A stretch of DNA of 64,000 nt from Gammaproteobacteria bacterium UBA7803 (GCA_002480525.1 DLCH01000006.1:62001-126000), one strand, 5' to 3'; positions 43,796 through 52,924 are shown, counted from the stretch's first letter. Notes: a model not told the origin generated them from the sequence alone. A program made the numbers and translations.

Positions 43796-45078
43796 ACACC
43801 AGGAAACCTAACGCTATGAATCCGTCTACTCACGAAGGACCCTATCCAACTCAGAGACAATCGCGCCCGGTGTTCTGGGCCTCCATCGTCCTCGCTCTGC
43901 TTGCTCTCGGCGCCTGTTCCGGCGACACCGATCCGCAGGCCGCCGCACCGGACGACCATGCGGCCGAGTCACAGGACCAGCATGGCGACGAAGAGGCAGC
44001 CCACGGGCCAACCGATCGGGAGGTTCACCTGTCGCCGGAGCAGCGGGGGCTGCTGCAGGTCGATGTCGGCGAAGCCCCGCGCGGCCATGCGGATGCCATG
44101 ATCAGCGCACCGGCCGTGGTCCGGTTCGATCCGGACCGTATGGCGCGCATCGGCCCGCGCCTCGAGGCCAAGGTCGTGCGGGTGCCGGTGGACCTCGGTG
44201 ATACCGTGCAAAGCGGCGATCTGCTGGCCGTGCTCGACAGCGTCGATCTCGGCCAGGCCCGGGCCCGCTACCTCACGGCGAACGCACTGCTCGAGACGGC
44301 GCAGGCGGACTTCGAACGCGAGCAGCGGTTGGCCGAGCAGCAGATCTCCTCCCAGGAGGAACTGCTGGAGGCCCGGGCACGCCTGCACGAGGCCGAAGCG
44401 GAGCAGCGAGCCGCCATGGAAGCCCTGCGGCTGTTCGGTCTGCGCCAGGACGAGATCGCTACGACCGGTCGCGACGAGGTGCTTTCGCGCCTGACCCTCA
44501 CTGCCACTATGGACGGGACCGTCCAGCGGCGCGACCTGTCCCCGGGCCAGACGCTCGGGCCGGCCGACACGCCGATCCACATCGTCGACAGCGATCGCAT
44601 GTGGCTCATGATCGACGCTTTCGAAGGCAGCCTCGACCGAATCGCCGTCGGCCAGCCGGTGGAATTCACCTCCCGCGCCCTCGATGGCAAGCGGTTCCCG
44701 GGCCGGATCGACTGGATGTCCCGGCAGCTCGACGAGCAGTCCCGAACGGTCACGCTGCGGGCCGTTCTGGACAATCCCGACGGCAGCCTCCGGGCCGGCC
44801 TGTTCGGCACCGCGCGCATCCAGACCGGCGACGGCGATGGACCGCCGCGTGTGCCCGTGGATGCGGTTCAGCGCCTCGGCGAAGAGGACGTGGTCTTCAT
44901 GCCCGCAGAAGAGGATCACGCGTTTCGCGCCGTACCGGTTTCGCTCGGCCACGAAGGCAACGGCTGGGTGGAGGTCACAGCGGGAATCGAGGCGGGCGAT
45001 CCGGTGGTTTTCGAAGGCGCGTTCGACCTCATGTCCGCACTGACCGCATCGTCGCGCAGCGCTGAGCACGGCCACTAG
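43792..45078 (+). CDS. czcB: Lipoprotein adaptor of an HME-RND pump (CzcB-like), module 2
   Basis: 428 residues. Lipoprotein signal with LGAC lipobox near residue 42, then a His/Asp/Glu-rich linker (DDHAAESQDQHGDEEAAHG) able to bind metal, then lipoyl (RIGPRLEAKVVRVPVDLGDT), hairpin and barrel domains, ending in AEHGH. ATG 43792 overlaps the TolC-like stop. Feeds the RND pump that starts 8 bp downstream. Confidence 0.88.
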   Translation: MNTRKPNAMNPSTHEGPYPTQRQSRPVFWASIVLALLALGACSGDTDPQAAAPDDHAAESQDQHGDEEAAHGPTDREVHLSPEQRGLLQVDVGEAPRGHADAMISAPAVVRFDPDRMARIGPRLEAKVVRVPVDLGDTVQSGDLLAVLDSVDLGQARARYLTANALLETAQADFEREQRLAEQQISSQEELLEARARLHEAEAEQRAAMEALRLFGLRQDEIATTGRDEVLSRLTLTATMDGTVQRRDLSPGQTLGPADTPIHIVDSDRMWLMIDAFEGSLDRIAVGQPVEFTSRALDGKRFPGRIDWMSRQLDEQSRTVTLRAVLDNPDGSLRAGLFGTARIQTGDGDGPPRVPVDAVQRLGEEDVVFMPAEEDHAFRAVPVSLGHEGNGWVEVTAGIEAGDPVVFEGAFDLMSALTASSRSAEHGH

Positions 45079-45086
45079 GAGGGGAC

Positions 45087-48000
45087 ATGATCGAAGGTAT
45101 CGTACGCTACGCCCTCGCAAACCGTCTGCTCGTGCTCGTGGCGGTCGTCGGGATCATCATCGGCGGCTACATGTCGTTCCGGGCCCTGCCGGTGGACGCT
45201 TTTCCGGACGCCACCCCGACCCTCGTGCAGGTCTTCACATCCAGTCCCGGCCTGTCGCCCGTAGACGTGGAGACGCTGATCTCGTATCCGGTGGAGATCA
45301 GCATGTACGGTCTGCCCAAGCTCGAGAAGGTGCAGAGCACGTCGATTTTCGGGCTCTCGCGCGTCGACGCGTACTTCGAAGACGGCACGGACATTTACTT
45401 CGCCCGACGCCTGGTAATGGAGCGCCTTGCCGATGCGCGCCGCCAGATCCCTCCGGGTCTGGGTGAGCCGGAGCTCGGCCCCATCACCACCGGCCTTGGC
45501 CGCATCCTGATGTACACGCTGACCGAGGAAGAAGGCGCGGACTTTTCTCTCATGGACAAGCGCACCATCCAGGACTGGATCGTCAAGCAGCAACTGCGCA
45601 CCGTCCCGGGAGTCACCGGCGTGCTCTCCATCGGCGGATACGAGAAGCAATACCAGGTACAGCTCGACGCCAATGCCCTCATCGCGCGGGACCTGACGAT
45701 CGCCGACGTCCGCAGCGCGCTGGCGGCCAACAACCGCAACGTCGGAGCCTCCTTCATCAATCGGGCAGGCGATGAGTACATCGTTCGTGGCTTCGGCTGG
45801 ATCGCGCCGGACGAGGAAGGTCTCGCCGACATCGGCAACGTCATCGTCGCCGAGCACGAAGGCAAGCCGGTGTACGTGCGCGATCTCGGAAATGTGACCT
45901 ATGGCGCGGCCATCCGCCGCGGCGCCCAGGTCGCCAACGGCGAGGAGTCGGCCGGCGGCTATGTCTTCAAGCTCATCGGCACCAATACCCAGCAGGTGCT
46001 GGAGGACGTGGAGGCAAAGATTGCCGAGATCAACCAGTCGCTGCCGGACGGCCTGCGCGTCGAGCCCTTCTACTCACAAGCGGATCTGGTAGATAAGGCC
46101 ATCGGGACCGTCGAGCGTGCCCTGCTCGAAGGCACGGTGCTGGTGCTGGTGTTTCTGTACCTGTTCCTCGGCAACGTCCGTTCCACGCTCATCGTCATCG
46201 CGAGTCTGCCGTTGTCGGTCCTGGTAGCGTTCGTCGCCATGCGCTACTCCGGGCTCTCCGCCAACCTCATGAGCCTCGGCGGCCTGGCGATCGGCATCGG
46301 CATGATGGTGGACGCTTCCGTCGTGATGATCGAGAACATTTTTCGCCACCTGGAGGAACGCAGCGACGAGGAGGTACCCATGTGGCGGCTGGTCAGTGAG
46401 TCAGCCCGGGAGGTGGCTCGGCCCATCGTGTTCGCCATGGCCATCATCATCATCGTGTTCCTGCCGTTGTTCACGCTGGAAGGGGTGGAGGGCAAGCTCT
46501 TCAGCCCCATGGCGTACACCATCAGCTTCGCCCTGGTGGGTGCGTTGCTGCTGGCCCTGACGCTGGTCCCCGTACTTGCCACGTTGTCGTTCTCGAAGGA
46601 CAGCGCGCACGGTGAGCCGCGTCTGGTGCAGTGGCTCAAGGGCCGCTACCGGCCTCTTCTGAATCGGGCACTGGCGGCGCCGAAGACCGTCTTCGCCATT
46701 GCACTTGCGGTATTCCTCGGCAGCCTGGCCCTGTTTCCGCTGCTCGGCACCGAATTCGTGCCGACCCTGCGAGAAGGCACGGTCCAGGTGCGATCGACCT
46801 TGCCGCCGGGCGCGAGTCTCGACTCCGCCATCGAGTACGGCAAGCGCATTCAGAGCGTGCTGAGGGAGTTTCCCGAGGTAACGGGCACCTATTCGCGCGT
46901 CGGCCGCGCCGAGGTCGGCGGCGACCCGGAGCCGGTCAACGTGGTGTCTACCGTGGTGACCCTCAAGCCCCTCGGCGAGTGGCAAAGCGGGCGCACCTAC
47001 GAGGAACTGCAGACGGCGATGTCCGACCGAGTCAGCGCAACGGTGCCGGGGCTTGCCAACAACTTCTCGCAACCGATCCAGCTACGCACGGACGAACTGC
47101 TCTCCGGCGTACAGGCTCAGCTCGTGGCGAGCATCTACGGTGACGACCTGGAAGAGCTCGCCCGGATCGGCAAGGAAGTGGAAGCGCTGGCGCGAGACGT
47201 GAGGGGTGCTACCGACGTGCGCACGCAACAGCAGAGTGGCAAACGCCAGATCGTGGTCCGGCCCGACCGGGATGCGTTGGCTCGCTATGGCATCAACATC
47301 GACGACGTGCTCGGCACGCTGGAGGCCGGAGTCGGCGGCGAGACCGCCGGTCTGGTGTTCGACGGCATCCGCCGCTTCGACATATTCCTGCGACTCGAAG
47401 AAGACCAACGCGGACGACTGGACCTGATCCGGGAGCTGCCGCTGCGGGGCGCAGGCGGGGCTGTCGTGCCGCTGTCGCGCGTCGCCGACGTCGACCTCTA
47501 TACCGGCCCGAAGCAGATTTCCCGATCCAACGCCAGTCGCCGCCTCTATGTCCAGATGAACGTGCGTGGCCGCGACATGGGCGGCGTGGTGGACGAACTG
47601 CGACAGCTCGTACGCGACCGGGTGAACATGCCGCCAGGCTACTTCGTCGAGTTCGGCGGCCAGTTCGAGAACCAGGAGCGCGCCATGGCACGGCTTTACG
47701 TGGTCGTGCCCATTACCCTGGCGCTCATCTTCCTGTTGCTCTTTTCCGCCTTCGGCAGCCTGCGCTACGCTACCCTCATTTTCATGAACGTGCCGTTCGC
47801 CATCACCGGGGGCATCTTATCGCTGCTTCTCTCCGGCCTGTACCTCTCGGTGCCGGCTGCCGTCGGCTTCATCGCCGTGTTCGGCGTCGCGGTGCTGAAC
47901 GGCGTCGTGCTGGTGAGCTATATCAATCAGCTGCGCGATCAAGGTATGCCCCGGGATGAAGCCGTGGCCGTCGGCACGGAGCGACGGCTGCGCCCGGTGC

Positions 48001-48191
48001 TCATGACCGCGACTGTCGCCATTCTGGGCCTGGTGCCTCTGCTGCTGGCGGATGGGATCGGCTCGAACGTGCAGCGGCCGTTGGCCGCCGTGGTGGTCGG
48101 TGGGCTCATCACGTCCACGCTGCTGACCCTGCTGGTGTTGCCGAGCGTCTATCGCTGGTTCGCCCTGCCACGCAAGGAAGTTGAGATCTGA
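45087..48191 (+). CDS. czcA: HME-RND metal efflux pump (CzcA-like), module 2
   Basis: 1034-residue RND pump. Starts IEGIVRYALANRLLVLVAVV, with ALPVDAFPDATPTLVQVFTS after TM1. TM4 relay GIGMMVDASVVMIEN again lacks the first Asp of the DFG motif but keeps the second Asp and the Glu; the residue after Asp is Ala-Ser instead of Gly-Ala as in module 1, so specificity may differ between the two pumps. AGGAGGGG precedes ATG. Divalent cation efflux expected; the metal is unproven. Confidence 0.9.
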   Translation: MIEGIVRYALANRLLVLVAVVGIIIGGYMSFRALPVDAFPDATPTLVQVFTSSPGLSPVDVETLISYPVEISMYGLPKLEKVQSTSIFGLSRVDAYFEDGTDIYFARRLVMERLADARRQIPPGLGEPELGPITTGLGRILMYTLTEEEGADFSLMDKRTIQDWIVKQQLRTVPGVTGVLSIGGYEKQYQVQLDANALIARDLTIADVRSALAANNRNVGASFINRAGDEYIVRGFGWIAPDEEGLADIGNVIVAEHEGKPVYVRDLGNVTYGAAIRRGAQVANGEESAGGYVFKLIGTNTQQVLEDVEAKIAEINQSLPDGLRVEPFYSQADLVDKAIGTVERALLEGTVLVLVFLYLFLGNVRSTLIVIASLPLSVLVAFVAMRYSGLSANLMSLGGLAIGIGMMVDASVVMIENIFRHLEERSDEEVPMWRLVSESAREVARPIVFAMAIIIIVFLPLFTLEGVEGKLFSPMAYTISFALVGALLLALTLVPVLATLSFSKDSAHGEPRLVQWLKGRYRPLLNRALAAPKTVFAIALAVFLGSLALFPLLGTEFVPTLREGTVQVRSTLPPGASLDSAIEYGKRIQSVLREFPEVTGTYSRVGRAEVGGDPEPVNVVSTVVTLKPLGEWQSGRTYEELQTAMSDRVSATVPGLANNFSQPIQLRTDELLSGVQAQLVASIYGDDLEELARIGKEVEALARDVRGATDVRTQQQSGKRQIVVRPDRDALARYGINIDDVLGTLEAGVGGETAGLVFDGIRRFDIFLRLEEDQRGRLDLIRELPLRGAGGAVVPLSRVADVDLYTGPKQISRSNASRRLYVQMNVRGRDMGGVVDELRQLVRDRVNMPPGYFVEFGGQFENQERAMARLYVVVPITLALIFLLLFSAFGSLRYATLIFMNVPFAITGGILSLLLSGLYLSVPAAVGFIAVFGVAVLNGVVLVSYINQLRDQGMPRDEAVAVGTERRLRPVLMTATVAILGLVPLLLADGIGSNVQRPLAAVVVGGLITSTLLTLLVLPSVYRWFALPRKEVEI

Positions 48192-48222
48192 TAACAACCC
48201 AACCCGCCCAGGAGGGATTGTC

Positions 48223-48564
48223 ATGTTCGAAGTGAAGGCTTACGTCAAACAGGTCAAGATGGAGGCCGTGATCGATGCGCTTGCGCAGCTCGAGTGTGTC
48301 ACGGGGATCGCAGTAGTACGCTTGCACGAGTACGGACACGCACTCACCACGGGTAAGCTTACCCGCGTCGACATGGTCAAGCTCGAGGTGGATGTCGCGA
48401 GCCTCGAGGACGCGGAGCGTGCGGCACACTGCATCGAGACCGAGGCACGCACCGGGCCGGGCCACCCTGGCGATGGTCGCGTCATGATCTCGCAACTGCA
48501 CAGCGCGACGCGCATCGACGACGGAGCCCGGGGACCGGCCGCGTTTGCGGCGCGACAAACCTGA
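48223..48564 (+). CDS. PII-like protein of metal-efflux operons (PII-NG type), module 2
   Basis: 113 residues: MFEVKAYVKQVKMEAVIDAL, then VDMVKLEVDVASLEDAERAA and a TGPGHPGDGRVMI loop that matches the PII nucleotide-binding TGxxGDG signature better than the module 1 copy. The C-terminal ~20 residues are a polar extension. AGGAGGG precedes ATG 48223. Same relative position after czcA as in module 1, confirming a conserved association. Confidence 0.8.
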   Translation: MFEVKAYVKQVKMEAVIDALAQLECVTGIAVVRLHEYGHALTTGKLTRVDMVKLEVDVASLEDAERAAHCIETEARTGPGHPGDGRVMISQLHSATRIDDGARGPAAFAARQT

Positions 48565-48581
48565 ACGTCAGGGGACGGGGT

Positions 48582-49259
48582 TTGGAACTGCAAGATGTTC
48601 AACGCAACTACGATGCAGCGGCAGCGTACTACGACGTCGCCACCGACCTCGTCTTCCATCGCCTCCTCGGCCTGCGTCGCTGGCGCCGGCGGATGGTCGA
48701 CGTGCTCGGAGATATCAATGGGGCCACGGTGCTCGATGTCGGATGTGGCACAGGGAACAACTTCCCGCTGCTCGCGCCGCGAGTAGGCTCTACCGGAGGC
48801 ATCATCGGTGTCGACTACTCGCCTGGCATGCTCGCGAAGGCTCGCCAACGGATCGAGCGCGCGGGGTGGCGGAACATCGAGCTCATCCGGGACGACGCAG
48901 CCCGGCTCGAGCAGGTGAAAGACCCTGCCGACGCCACCGTCTCTGCCTGGTGCCTCGGCATCGTGCACGATCTGCCGGCAGCTTTGGATCGGCTGCTCAA
49001 CGCTACGCGAGCCGGCGGCAGCGTCGCCATCATGGATTTCGTGAAATCCCAGCCGGACCACGGTCCGCTGAAACCGCTGTATCCGCTCTACCGGCGCCTG
49101 CTGATCGCTGCGGGCATCGATGCTCCAGAGGATCTGGACAACGAACGGCTCGCCGAGCGCTGGCAGGAAGGTCGCGCCAGCCTTTGCGCCCAACTCGAGA
49201 ACATGACCGAGGAGCCTTACCTCTGGGGTGCGGGTCTGCAGATGCACGGCTGTCGATGA
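48582..49259 (+). CDS. Class I SAM-dependent methyltransferase
   Basis: 225-residue soluble enzyme: an N-terminal helix with RNYDAAAAYYDVATDLVFHR, motif I VLDVGCGTGNNFPLLAP, motif II IIGVDYSPGMLAKARQRIE, then DDAARLEQV and AWCLGIVHDLPAALDRLL. Resembles UbiE-like/phospholipid N-methyltransferase relatives; substrate unknown. TTG 48582 is the only start giving the full domain. Last intact gene of the island, 17 bp after the PII-like gene, hence probably in the czc operon. Confidence 0.8.
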   Translation: MELQDVQRNYDAAAAYYDVATDLVFHRLLGLRRWRRRMVDVLGDINGATVLDVGCGTGNNFPLLAPRVGSTGGIIGVDYSPGMLAKARQRIERAGWRNIELIRDDAARLEQVKDPADATVSAWCLGIVHDLPAALDRLLNATRAGGSVAIMDFVKSQPDHGPLKPLYPLYRRLLIAAGIDAPEDLDNERLAERWQEGRASLCAQLENMTEEPYLWGAGLQMHGCR

Positions 49260-49269
49260 GTAGCTGTCC

Positions 49270-49344
49270 CTGCATGGCGCCGCCGGCATCGTCCTCGCGG
49301 TCGCCGTGGAGATCGTGCCGCGCCCCCTCGATACGGTGAGCGGC
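49270..49344 (+). pseudogene. Short relic of a second ZIP transporter
   Basis: The frame LHGAAGIVLAVAVEIVPRPL then DTVSG matches, residue for residue in most positions, the ZIP segment just after the premature stop at 23866 (ALHAASGIVIAIVAVELIPE). Only about 25 codons survive; sequence either side is not ZIP-like. It shows that a ZIP gene once stood, or was copied, at this end of the island. Confidence 0.55.
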
Positions 49345-49843
49345 GCGACGGATCGGTCGCACAGTCGACCACCGCTTCGAATCAGAACCGCCACCCTCAA
49401 GAGTCGCCCGATTCCGATCGAAAGCCCGTGTGGCTGCAGTATCATTGCGTGCATCCTCGCTCGGCCCGACGGCGCGGGGCCGATGCGCCGCCCGCCGCCC
49501 ATCCTCGCGCGCTCGCTCCCGGCGCAGAGGTCCGCCGAGATTGACCTCAAAGGTGCCAGCGCTCGGCCAGTGTTAACGGCAGGAGCCCATCCCAGCGCGG
49601 TCTTCGTCGACGCGCATCGCGACCAAGCGAAAGCGGAAGACTGGATGGCAAGTGGGCACTCTGGAGCGAACGAGCGAACCACCCTCTGGCCCAGTCCCTG
49701 ATCTACGCAAGGCGTAAGAATTCTGTGACCGCCGACCGCCGACCCCTCAGACTCCTATTGCACTTACCATGCATTTAGGAGTCGGAGATCTAGCTCGAAC
49801 GAGCTCGACAGGGACAGCAACAGCTTGATTTCAAAAGATAATC
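49345..49843. other. Non-coding island edge
   Basis: About 500 bases without a recognisable gene. Contains an 8-bp inverted repeat (GACTCCTA 49750-49757, TAGGAGTC 49776-49783) and a GCTCGAACGAGC palindrome near 49793-49804, both close to the tRNA 3' end. They could be recombination arms or a terminator without a T-run. No integrase gene and no repeat of the tRNA end was seen. Confidence 0.45.
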
Positions 49844-49920
49844 TGGTGGGCGCGGCTGGATTCGAACCAGCGACCTCTGCCGTGTGAAGACAGCGCTCTA
49901 ACCAACTGAGCTACGCGCCC
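49844..49920 (-). tRNA. tRNA-Val (anticodon CAC)
   Basis: 77 nt with encoded CCA. Acceptor stem GGGCGCG pairs with CGCGCCC; D arm AGCTCAGTTGGTTAGAGC; anticodon stem CTGTC/GGCAG with loop TTCACAC, giving anticodon CAC; T arm contains GGTTCGAATCC. All four arms fold. Reads valine codon GTG. It separates the metal island from the housekeeping segment. Confidence 0.95.
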
Positions 49921-50028
49921 GAAGGGCGCGCAAGATACCAACTTCTGCTGCGATGCGGAAGAGGCAGCCGGAAGCGGGGTCATAGTGGGGTCCTGCTTCG
50001 TCCCGAGCGGATGCCGTACACTGCGTTC

Positions 50029-50682
50029 ATGCAGCCCGCCATCGACCAGCCTCCCCCGGATTCCGCCGCCGCCCAGGACATCGTCGGATGCCTGGAATGC
50101 GATCTGCTGGTCCGGGTCGGGCTGCAGCGGGCCAGCCACGCCGCCTACTGTCCGCGCTGCGGGTATCTGCTGACCGACGCGACCGACGATACCTTCGTGC
50201 AGCCGTTCGCGCTGGCCCTCGCCGCGCTGATCTTCGCGGTGCTGGCGGTCAGCTTCCCGTTCCTGGCGGTCTCGGCGGCGGGCCTGGAGAACTCGATGAC
50301 CCTGTTCGCCGCCATCGGTTCGCTGGCGCGCTTCGGCGCCGACGGCGTCGCCGTGGCCACCCTCGCCTTCGTGCTGCTGATTCCGGTCGCGATGATGCTC
50401 GGCGTGGTGGCGCTGTGCCTGCTGCTGCGGGCGGAACGGGCCAGCCCGGCCCTGGTGCCGCTGGCGCGCCTGCTGTTTCGCCTGAACGCCTGGAGCATGG
50501 CCGACGTGTTCGCGATCGGCGTGATCGTCAGCCTGGTGAAGCTGTCGTCCATGGCCGAGATCGTCCCCGGGACTGCGTTCTGGGCGTACATCGCCTTCAC
50601 CGTCACCTTCCTGCTGGCCATGACCCGGCTGGACCGTCTCACCGTCTGGCATGCCGTGGACCGCCTGCGGGCCGCACCATGA
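50029..50682 (+). CDS. pqiA: PqiA-domain membrane protein, first half
   Basis: 217 residues with an N-terminal zinc ribbon (CLECDLL...CPRCG) and four membrane helices of the PqiA/YebS family. E. coli PqiA contains two such units in one chain; here they are two adjacent genes. Works with the MCE protein PqiB and lipoprotein PqiC in lipid transport across the periplasm. ATG 50029 chosen; ATG 50011 is an alternative. Overlaps the next gene. Confidence 0.85.
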   Translation: MQPAIDQPPPDSAAAQDIVGCLECDLLVRVGLQRASHAAYCPRCGYLLTDATDDTFVQPFALALAALIFAVLAVSFPFLAVSAAGLENSMTLFAAIGSLARFGADGVAVATLAFVLLIPVAMMLGVVALCLLLRAERASPALVPLARLLFRLNAWSMADVFAIGVIVSLVKLSSMAEIVPGTAFWAYIAFTVTFLLAMTRLDRLTVWHAVDRLRAAP

Positions 50683-51293
50683 CCACCGCCCTCGCCAGCG
50701 GCCGGGCCGTCTGCCACGTGTGTCTGCACCCGAGCCCGGCCTCCGAGTCCGCCTGCCGGCGCTGCGGCTCGACGCTGCATGCCCGCATCCCTCACAGCCT
50801 CCAGCGCACGATGGCCCTCGGCCTCGGCGCGGCGCTGCTGTACCTGCCGGCGAACCTGCTGCCGATCATGGTCACCAGCCAGTTCGGGCGCACCACCGAG
50901 AACACCATCATCGGCGGCGTGGTGCGGCTGATCGAGGCGGGCTCCTACCCCGTCGCCGCGGTCATTCTCATCGCCAGCGTGCTGATTCCGCTGGGCAAGC
51001 TGGCCGCCCTGGCGCTCCTGTGCTGGGCCGCTCGGCAGCGGCGCCCGGCCCCGCCCCGGCAGCGCACCGCGCTGTATCGGGTGACCGAGTTCGTCGGCAA
51101 GTGGTCCATGGTGGACGTGTTCGTCGTCGCCGTGCTGGTCGGCCTGGTGCAGATCGGCGGCATCATGCAGGTCAAGCCCGGCGGGGCCGCCCTGGCTTTC
51201 GCCGGGGTGGTGGTGCTGACCATGCTGGCGGCCGAGAGCTTCGACCCCCGCCTCATCTGGGACCGCTACGGCCGGGAGGGCGCGCGTGACTGA
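50679..51293 (+). CDS. pqiA: PqiA-domain membrane protein, second half
   Basis: 204 residues: zinc ribbon CHVCLH...CRRCG, then four membrane helices with LYLPANLLPIMVTSQFG and VEFVGKWSMVDVFVV-like conserved PqiA segments (here TEFVGKWSMVDVFVVAVLVG). ATG overlaps the previous stop, and the downstream MCE gene starts 8 nt inside its end, so the pqi genes form one tightly coupled operon. Confidence 0.87.
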   Translation: MTTALASGRAVCHVCLHPSPASESACRRCGSTLHARIPHSLQRTMALGLGAALLYLPANLLPIMVTSQFGRTTENTIIGGVVRLIEAGSYPVAAVILIASVLIPLGKLAALALLCWAARQRRPAPPRQRTALYRVTEFVGKWSMVDVFVVAVLVGLVQIGGIMQVKPGGAALAFAGVVVLTMLAAESFDPRLIWDRYGREGARD

Positions 51294-52908
51294 GGCCGCC
51301 GAAGCCGACGTCCGCCGCCATCGGCTGTCCGCGGTGTGGATCGTGCCGGTGGTCGCCATGCTGCTGGGGCTGTGGCTGGTGATCGACGCCTACCGCCGGC
51401 AGGGGCCGGAGGTGGTGATCGAGTTCCCGACCGCCGAGGGGCTCGAGGAGGACACCACGCCGGTCAAGGTGCGCAACGTGGAGATCGGCGTGGTCGGCGA
51501 CATCCGCCTGACCGAGGATCTGAGCGGCGTTCTCGTCACCGCCGAGCTGAACGCCGAGGCGCGCAGCCTGCTGCGCGAGGACACCCGTTTCTGGGTGGTG
51601 CGTCCCAGGGTGAGCCGCACCGGCATCTCCGGGCTCGGCACCATCGTCTCGGGGGCCTACATCGAGGTCTCCCCCGGGGTCGGGGACGCCGCCGACGACT
51701 ACCGTTTCACCGGGCTCGACCATGCGCCGCCGACGCCGGCCGGCACGCCGGGGCTGAGGCTCAATCTGGTGAGCGACACCAGCGGGTCGCTCGGCTTGGG
51801 CGATCCCGTGCTCTATCGCGGCTACACCGTGGGCCGGGTCGAGCGCACCGAGCTGGACGTTGCCGCCCGGGAGGTCCGCTACTCGATCTTCGTCGACGCC
51901 CCCTACGACAGCCTGATCACCTCCAGCACGCGCTTCTGGAACGCCAGCGGCATCAGCGCCGAGATCGGCGCCGACGGCGCCACCCTGAACGTCGCGTCGC
52001 TGGAGACGCTGGTGAGCGGCGGCGTGGCGTTCGACCTGCCGGCGGGCGCCGCGCCCGGCGAGGCGGTCGCCGCCGAGGACACCTTCCAGCTGTTCGCCGA
52101 CCGGGGCGGCGTAGACGAGCATCCCCACCGCTATCACCGCGATTATGTCGTGTCGTTCTCCCAGTCGGTGCGCGGCCTGAGCGCCGGGGCGCCGGTCACG
52201 TTCCGCGGCATCCAGGTCGGCACGGTGCAGCGGATCATGGTGCGGGAAGGCACCGCCGGCGCCCTCGGCGATGGCCGGGAGCGGCCGATCCCGGTGCTGA
52301 TCCGTCTGGAGCCCGGCCGCTTCGAGATGCCGGACTCCCCGGAGGGCGTGTCGCGCCTGCACCGCGACCTCGCCCGGGCCGTGGACTCCGGCCTGCGCGG
52401 CATGCTCGAGTCCGGCAGCCTGATCACCGGCAGCCTCTACGTGAACTTCGACTACGTGCCCGACTCACCGCCCGACCAGCTCGGGGAGTTCGCCGGCTAC
52501 CCCGCCCTGCCCACGGTCTCCGGCGGCCTGGCGCGTCTGCAGCAGCAGCTCGGCAGGCTGCTGACGCGGCTCAACGAGCTGCCCCTCGACCAGACCGTCG
52601 AGGCGGCGACCCGGGCGATCGGCCAGTTCGAGGCCACCGCGGCCGAGATGCAGGCCCTGCTCGCCTCGGATGCGGCGCAGACACTCCCGCACCGGCTGAA
52701 CGCGACGCTGGATCAGCTCGACGCCACCCTGGACGCGTACTCCGGCGAGCGCGGACTGCCGGATCGGCTCGACACCGCGCTGACCGAGCTCGAGCGCACG
52801 CTGCGTCGGGTCCGCGCCCTGGCCGAGACGCTGGAGCGCAACCCCAACACCCTGGTCTTCCCGACCGAGCGTCCCGAGGACCCGGAACCCCGGGCCGGCC
52901 AGCCATGA
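51286..52908 (+). CDS. pqiB: PqiB-type MCE-domain protein
   Basis: 540 residues, close to E. coli PqiB. One N-terminal membrane helix (LSAVWIVPVVAMLLGLWLVI), then three MCE domains (for example VVIEFPTAEGLEEDTTPVKV, LRLNLVSDTSGSLGLGDPVL and VVSFSQSVRGLSAGAPVTFR starts), then a long helical C-terminus that forms the needle in PqiB hexamers. Bridges inner and outer membrane for lipid movement. GTG start. Confidence 0.92.
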   Translation: MTEAAEADVRRHRLSAVWIVPVVAMLLGLWLVIDAYRRQGPEVVIEFPTAEGLEEDTTPVKVRNVEIGVVGDIRLTEDLSGVLVTAELNAEARSLLREDTRFWVVRPRVSRTGISGLGTIVSGAYIEVSPGVGDAADDYRFTGLDHAPPTPAGTPGLRLNLVSDTSGSLGLGDPVLYRGYTVGRVERTELDVAAREVRYSIFVDAPYDSLITSSTRFWNASGISAEIGADGATLNVASLETLVSGGVAFDLPAGAAPGEAVAAEDTFQLFADRGGVDEHPHRYHRDYVVSFSQSVRGLSAGAPVTFRGIQVGTVQRIMVREGTAGALGDGRERPIPVLIRLEPGRFEMPDSPEGVSRLHRDLARAVDSGLRGMLESGSLITGSLYVNFDYVPDSPPDQLGEFAGYPALPTVSGGLARLQQQLGRLLTRLNELPLDQTVEAATRAIGQFEATAAEMQALLASDAAQTLPHRLNATLDQLDATLDAYSGERGLPDRLDTALTELERTLRRVRALAETLERNPNTLVFPTERPEDPEPRAGQP

Positions 52909-52924
52909 CCATCGGACCAACGCC

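Noticed and set aside
49535..49560. A TTGACC near 49,540 followed by AAAGGT
   Set aside because: The arms are much closer than in the five shared operators, there is no TANNNT at 20 bp and no gene follows.
48240..49682. A 480-codon minus-strand frame at the island edge
   Set aside because: Most of it is antisense to the methyltransferase and PII-like genes, and the remainder shows no motif.
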